Source: Ectocarpus siliculosus
Taxonomy: Eukaryota > Sar > Phaeophyceae > Ectocarpales > Ectocarpaceae
Length of the DNA stretch: 10,454 bases
Assembly (NCBI GenBank): GCA_000310025.1
Contig: FN648864.1
Location: 23,054-33,507, forward strand
Direction of reading: 5' to 3'
Each line of letters opens with the position of its first letter. Within the stretch, counting starts at the first letter, position 1. Made by a program: the position numbers and the translations under genes. The notes beneath the pieces were generated by a model. It saw nothing but the letters and a program-made list of their open reading frames with translations. It searched no databases and was not told the DNA's origin. Below, piece after piece: positions 7,912 to 10,454 of this stretch.

Positions 7912-8148
7912 ACTACAGCAGGGGATGTATTGTAGAATGTAAGTTACCTATACAGATGTGTTTTTGTACTTAGCACCAGGTGGCATCACTGGTATAAATC
8001 ATCAGTGTATAGACTTAAAAAGACTCGAAATAAGTCCAGTACCCAGCCGGTTTCCCTCCACTCACTGAAAAGACTCCACCACATCCCGTTCGACTGTGGG
8101 TATATCTCGAATGGGTAGTAGTCTTTCTGTGTGTGTTTTTATTATTCC
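7912..8148 (+). repeat. Right-end repeat, copy 1
   Basis: This ~237-bp block starts around aggggatgtattg and ends TTATTATTCC|TTA. It aligns end to end with 8227-8456 with scattered substitutions and small indels, for example GGTAGTAGTC here against GGTAGTC there. Shared landmarks include CCAGTACCCAGCCGG, CTCCACCACATCCCGTT and ATCATCAGTGTATAGACTTA. Confidence 0.85.
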
Positions 8149-8154
8149 TTAATA

Positions 8155-8191
8155 TTTTGTCTCTCACTTCCCGAAAGATGTCATTTCTTTA
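8155..8191 (+). repeat. Distal direct repeat, outer fragment (separated by insertion)
   Basis: TTTTGTCTCTCACTTCCCG and the following ATGTCATTTCT match 9287-9320 at 32 of 34 positions. The match stops at TTA 8189-8191, where foreign sequence begins. The rest of the repeat resumes at TTA 8457. Confidence 0.75.
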
Positions 8192-8226
8192 TTCTCCCCG
8201 ATATTTTGTCGTTGACCCAGTAGAGA

Positions 8227-8456
8227 ACTACAGGGGATGTATTGTAAAATGTAAGTTCCCTATACAGATGTTTTTGTACTGAGCACTAGCTGGCATCACT
8301 GATATAAATCATCAGTGTATAGACTTAGTAGATCGAAATAAGGCCAGTACCCAGCCGGTTTTCCTCCACTCACTGAAAAGACTCCACCACATCCCGTTTG
8401 ACTGCTGTGGGTATATCTCGAATGGGTAGTCTTTCTGTGCGTGTATTTATTTTTCC
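8227..8456 (+). repeat. Right-end repeat, copy 2 (inserted in the recombinase-element repeat)
   Basis: Direct repeat of 7912-8148. Its outer boundary (ATTTTTCC at 8456) is followed by TTA and then abruptly by the body of the distal direct repeat at 8457. Its inner neighbour 8192-8226 is not an inverted match of the right end, so this copy lacks a normal left terminus. Confidence 0.8.
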
Positions 8457-8616
8457 TTAATTGTTTCGCCGCGCAAAGGCCGGATCTTGGAGGTGGAACT
8501 CTCCCCCTCTCTCCCGGTCCTTAAGTCTTACTAAGGAATCCACACGCTTCCTTAAGGATAATAAGAACCAGGCTGACCACATTCCGCTGGTCGCCCAGCT
8601 TGGACACAAAACCTCC
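8457..8616 (+). repeat. Distal direct repeat, main part
   Basis: It aligns with 9325-9480 in the same orientation. Shared landmarks are CTTGGAGGTGGAACTCTC, GGAATCCACACGCTTCCTTA, AAGAACCAGGCTGACCACATT and CTGGTCGCCCAGCTTGG. On the minus strand both copies encode CPSWATS-x-MWSAWFLL, and the proximal copy forms the C-terminus of the recombinase frame. Confidence 0.85.
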
Positions 8617-8620
8617 ATGC

Positions 8621-8994
8621 CTTTCCATGCTCTGCTCAAGACTTCGCTTTCGCCCGAGCACGCTTACCTCGGCTTAACGGTCGTTCGATGTCCTGCCCTT
8701 TGGCCAGAGACACGCTAACCTTGACCATACTCCTCGCATTATTCAGCCTTTCCATGACCTGCTCAAGCCTAGAACATGCTTCCTCGACCTTCTGGTCTTT
8801 CCATGTCTCGCTCTCGCCAACAACATGCTTACCTCGGCTTAACCGGTCGTTCCGTGCCCTGCTGCTCAGCAGCCAGAGACAACGCTTACCTTGACCCTAC
8901 TTGTACACCATCATGTGCCTTCCCATGCCCTGCTTCAGCCTCGAACACTCTACCCATGTCTAGCTTCCGCCCGAGACACGCTTATCTCGGCTAG
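8621..8994 (+). repeat. Degenerate tandem repeats (~3 units)
   Basis: Units start near 8621, 8747 and 8918 with C-T-T-(T/C)CCATG and continue through TGCTCAAG/TGCTTCAG, ACGCTTACCTCGGCTTA (8659, 8826; ACGCTTATCTCGGCTAG at 8978) and CAGAGACA(A)CGCTAACC/TTACC-TTGACC. The second unit is longer (about 170 bp) and the third is cut short at the A-run 8996-9006. They lie between the two direct repeats of the recombinase element. Confidence 0.65.
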
Positions 8995-9007
8995 AAAAAA
9001 AAAAAAC

Positions 9008-9240
9008 GAACCGACGACGCTCTTGCTCTCTTCCTCTGTCTGTCTCCTCCCTTCCGTACACTCGCTTCGTTCTTCTTCCTCCTCGTCTCTCTTCTACTCC
9101 TCCTCTTGTTTGCTTGTTGTCTTGCTCTTTCGTTCTGATGTTTCTTCTGCTGTGAGCAAGGTGCATCTCTTTCCTTTTTCCTTTCGTTATACATACCTGC
9201 CTATCATTTCTCTCTACCTACGGTGCCCCCTTTGATCTTT
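9008..9240 (+). repeat. Polypyrimidine tract
   Basis: The plus strand is dominated by C and T (for example ctcttgctctcttcctctgtc and cctcctcgtctctcttctac). The element's sense (minus) strand is therefore purine-rich here. It lies in the spacer between the direct repeats and just after A12. It may be a polypurine-type priming tract of a retroelement or simple-sequence expansion. Confidence 0.5.
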
Positions 9241-10307
9241 CTAACCGTTCTCACAAAACACCAGGTTGTGCAACACAACCTTCCACTTTTGTCTCTCACT
9301 TCCCGAAAAATGCCATTTCTTGCATTATTGTGCCGCCGCGCAATGGCCGGGTCTTGGAGGTGGAACTCTCTCCCTCCCTCCCGGCCCCTAAGCCTACTGA
9401 GGAATCCACACGCTTCCTTAAGCAATAAGAACCAGGCTGACCACATTCTGCTGGTCGCCCAGCTTGGGCACAAAACTTCCCCATCACGAAGTCTTGTTCT
9501 TCTTACTTCTGGATCCCTCTTTCCGATTTCTTCCCCATTCCGTCCTTGCCCCGGCTGTCTCTCCAATACCCCTTCCCCTTCTTCCAACACCGCCGACACC
9601 CATGCTGGGTCTTGCATATTCGCCCTTACGTATGCCATGAATGCGTTCGACAACCACCTCCCTTCATTCTTTATCACAGCCTCCGGTACCCCTTTCGCGG
9701 CCAGCCTCGTCGCCCCACCTATCCTTCCCGAATGTAACGCAAACTCTTCCGGTTTTAGCTTCGCCCCTGCCCCTTTCCCTTCCTTCGACCACATCTTCGA
9801 CACCGCTCTTATCCTCTTCCTCATTTGTTCTGTTGCCTTCCCACTCTGCCATACCTCCCACTTCCCTTTCCTTCTGTGTACCATCAATGGTGCCGTTGCA
9901 CGTAATCCTTCACTTCCATCAATCCCGAATAGTTCCAGCATCAATTCCACCGCTCCATTCGCCCTCCCCCTCTCCGTGACCATCACCGCTCCTTTCCTCC
10001 CTTGGTCTCCCTGCGAGCCTCTCATCTGCACTTCTATCTTATCTGCCCTTAACCTCTCCGGTCCTTCCAGCTGCTTATCGCCCTCGAAGAATGCCACGCC
10101 CCCCCTGCACAGGCAGTACACTTCGTGGATTTTTCCATTCTTTTCAGCAAACAACTCTGACGCCCTCAACATCAGCAGATATGTCAAAGCCAATCCGATC
10201 CATAGCACTCTTCCCCCTGCACCCTCACCGCCAACACTCTGCTGCATTGCACTCAACCTTCCCCATGTCAGCGATCTCCTCACTCTTGCTTGCGTACCTT
10301 TCTCCAC
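9204..10307 (-). CDS. Tyrosine recombinase (phage-integrase fold), catalytic domain
   Basis: This is an open frame of 367 codons. Counting from its first valine codon (10307), residues 39-52 (ALTYLLMLRASEL) form box I with the catalytic Arg48. Residues 192-200 (HSGRIGGAT) form the H-x-x-R box, followed by GVPEAVI, GRW (Trp218) and FMAYVR with the nucleophile Tyr226 (codon 9630-9632). Order and spacing fit eukaryotic DIRS/Ngaro and Crypton-type recombinases, which cut and rejoin DNA through a 3'-phosphotyrosine. The beta-hairpin reads RGSQGDQGRKG, whereas relatives usually have Lys in the G-S-K-x-D-Q position. Lys105 might substitute. After the tyrosine the frame runs about 140 more codons, the last ~90 lying in the direct repeat and the spacer beyond it. 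The reading frame begins downstream of a frameshift, so no genuine start codon is present in this segment. Confidence 0.8.
   Translation of the reverse strand: MEKGTQARVRRSLTWGRLSAMQQSVGGEGAGGRVLWIGLALTYLLMLRASELFAEKNGKIHEVYCLCRGGVAFFEGDKQLEGPERLRADKIEVQMRGSQGDQGRKGAVMVTERGRANGAVELMLELFGIDGSEGLRATAPLMVHRRKGKWEVWQSGKATEQMRKRIRAVSKMWSKEGKGAGAKLKPEEFALHSGRIGGATRLAAKGVPEAVIKNEGRWLSNAFMAYVRANMQDPAWVSAVLEEGEGVLERQPGQGRNGEEIGKRDPEVRRTRLRDGEVLCPSWATSRMWSAWFLLLKEACGFLSRLRGREGGREFHLQDPAIARRHNNARNGIFREVRDKSGRLCCTTWCFVRTVRKIKGGTVGREK
9264..9280. repeat. Perfect 7-bp hairpin at the repeat boundary
   Basis: GGTTGTG-CAA-CACAACC is a perfect dyad with a 3-nt centre, six bases outside the start of the proximal direct repeat (9287). 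Tyrosine recombinases act on short inverted half-sites around a spacer, so this is a candidate site, but the arms and spacer are short. Confidence 0.4.
9287..9480 (+). repeat. Proximal direct repeat (uninterrupted copy)
   Basis: This is the continuous 194-bp version of the repeat whose other copy is split at 8155-8191 / 8457-8616. At the site of the split it reads CATTTCTTGCATTATTGTG. It lies between the catalytic part of the recombinase frame and the tandem-repeat spacer. Confidence 0.85.
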
Positions 10308-10333
10308 GTGCCCTCTCTTAATACCTTGCGCTA

Positions 10334-10454
10334 CCCCCTTTGATGTACGGGTTACTCAACGGCAAAGACATGTTCTGAAACTGTTGATGATAGAAATTTA
10401 CCGCCACGAGCTTCCCCATTATCGTCGAATCCCTGTTTCCTTGGAACGCACTAC
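10334..10454 (-). pseudogene. Recombinase N-terminal (core-binding) domain, out of frame and cut by the window edge
   Basis: The minus-strand frame from 10452 down to the G5 run (plus-strand C5 at 10334-10338) reads STIMGKLVAVNFYHQQF, then LSNPYIKG. This is typical of the SAM-like DNA-binding domain that precedes box I in these recombinases. In this frame a TAA follows a few codons past the run. In the downstream frame, GVAQGIKRGH continues the family pattern directly into the catalytic domain. One extra G in the run explains the break. It is either a real inactivating indel or a homopolymer base-calling error. The gene continues beyond the window. Confidence 0.7.

Larger units (their letters stand above)
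6629..8148. mobile_element. Second TIR element with TTA duplication (right end at 8148 or 8456)
   Basis: The left end GGAAAAATAAATACAC (6629 onward) is preceded by TTA (6626-6628). Its mirror image appears twice on the right. One copy ends at 8148 and is followed by TTA 8149-8151. The other ends at 8456 and is followed by TTA 8457-8459. The left end matches the 8456 end at 43 of 46 positions, and the 8148 end with 4 substitutions and a 3-nt insertion. A 3-bp TTA duplication again suggests a TWA-targeting (Harbinger-like) family, distinct in sequence from the element at 3933. No transposase is recognisable. I give 8148 as the end because the sequence beyond it (8155-8191) belongs to the recombinase element's repeat. 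The longer model, to 8456, cannot be excluded. Confidence 0.6.
8155..10454 (-). mobile_element. Tyrosine-recombinase element, 3' portion (DIRS/PAT/Ngaro- or Crypton-like)
   Basis: Read on the minus strand, a tyrosine recombinase is followed by a ~190-bp repeat (9480 to 9287), a ~650-bp spacer made of a polypyrimidine tract and degenerate tandem repeats, and a second direct copy of the repeat (8616 to 8457 plus 8191 to 8155). Direct repeats flanking a spacer at the 3' end, downstream of a recombinase, match the B1-A2-B2 half of PAT/Ngaro-type elements. The reverse transcriptase and the 5' A1 repeat that would confirm this lie beyond the window, if they exist. A DNA-only Crypton-type element remains possible. 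The element ends near 8155, three bases from the TTA of the neighbouring TIR element. Confidence 0.6.

Noticed and set aside
8960-9194. Minus-strand Arg/Glu-rich frames
   Set aside because: These are translations of the polypyrimidine tract; the apparent charged protein is a composition artefact.
9641-9979. Plus-strand Ser/Pro-rich frame
   Set aside because: It is antisense to the recombinase catalytic domain, which carries the recognisable motifs.
1-10454. CRISPR arrays, tRNA or rRNA genes, bacterial defence or secretion operons
   Set aside because: No regularly spaced repeats with spacers, no tRNA T-loop or cloverleaf pattern, and no gene clusters of bacterial type.

Overview
The window reads as nuclear DNA from an intron-rich eukaryote whose intergenic space is built from transposons. 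I see no bacterial-style operons, Shine-Dalgarno spacing, tRNA or rRNA. The only host gene I can name is split by a 1.3 kb intron with consensus GT..AG borders. Long introns, TIR elements with 3-bp TWA target duplications and a tyrosine-recombinase element would all fit a large-genome protist such as a brown alga or other stramenopile. That lineage call is a guess and not something the sequence proves.

Layout, left to right. (1) 1-41 is a homopolymer-dominated contig edge (G6, A5, C28). (2) 755-2334 (+) is the 3' part, or a very short form, of a gene for a Nop53-like pre-60S ribosome-biogenesis factor, in two exons of 126 and 123 nt joined in phase 0. Its intron holds antisense coding-like segments (1160-1884) in shifting frames that may be a decayed gene. 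(3) 2335-3932 has no convincing gene. It contains a cluster of short palindromes (3043-3271) and a G-depleted A/C-rich tract (about 3785-3932). (4) 3933-5852 is a 1920-bp transposon with 41-bp perfect terminal inverted repeats (TIRs) and a TAA target-site duplication, resembling a non-autonomous PIF/Harbinger element. It carries an exon-like segment but no transposase that I can recognise. (5) 5856-6625 is anonymous. (6) 6629-8148, or to 8456, is a second TIR element with TTA duplications, of a different family. Its right end occurs twice in tandem orientation. It contains a possible small three-exon reading frame. (7) 8155-10454 (read on the - strand) is the 3' end of a tyrosine-recombinase element. 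It has a recombinase catalytic domain with R, H-x-x-R, W and Y in place, a frameshift in a G5 run upstream of that domain, and two direct copies of a ~190-bp terminal repeat separated by degenerate tandem repeats and a polypyrimidine tract. The arrangement resembles the split direct repeats of PAT/Ngaro-type DIRS elements.

The elements are interleaved. A partial right end of the second TIR element interrupts the distal direct repeat of the recombinase element, and the uninterrupted proximal copy serves as an internal empty-site control. The single host gene shows no functional link with the mobile DNA. The most informative content is the transposon architecture and the order in which the insertions happened.
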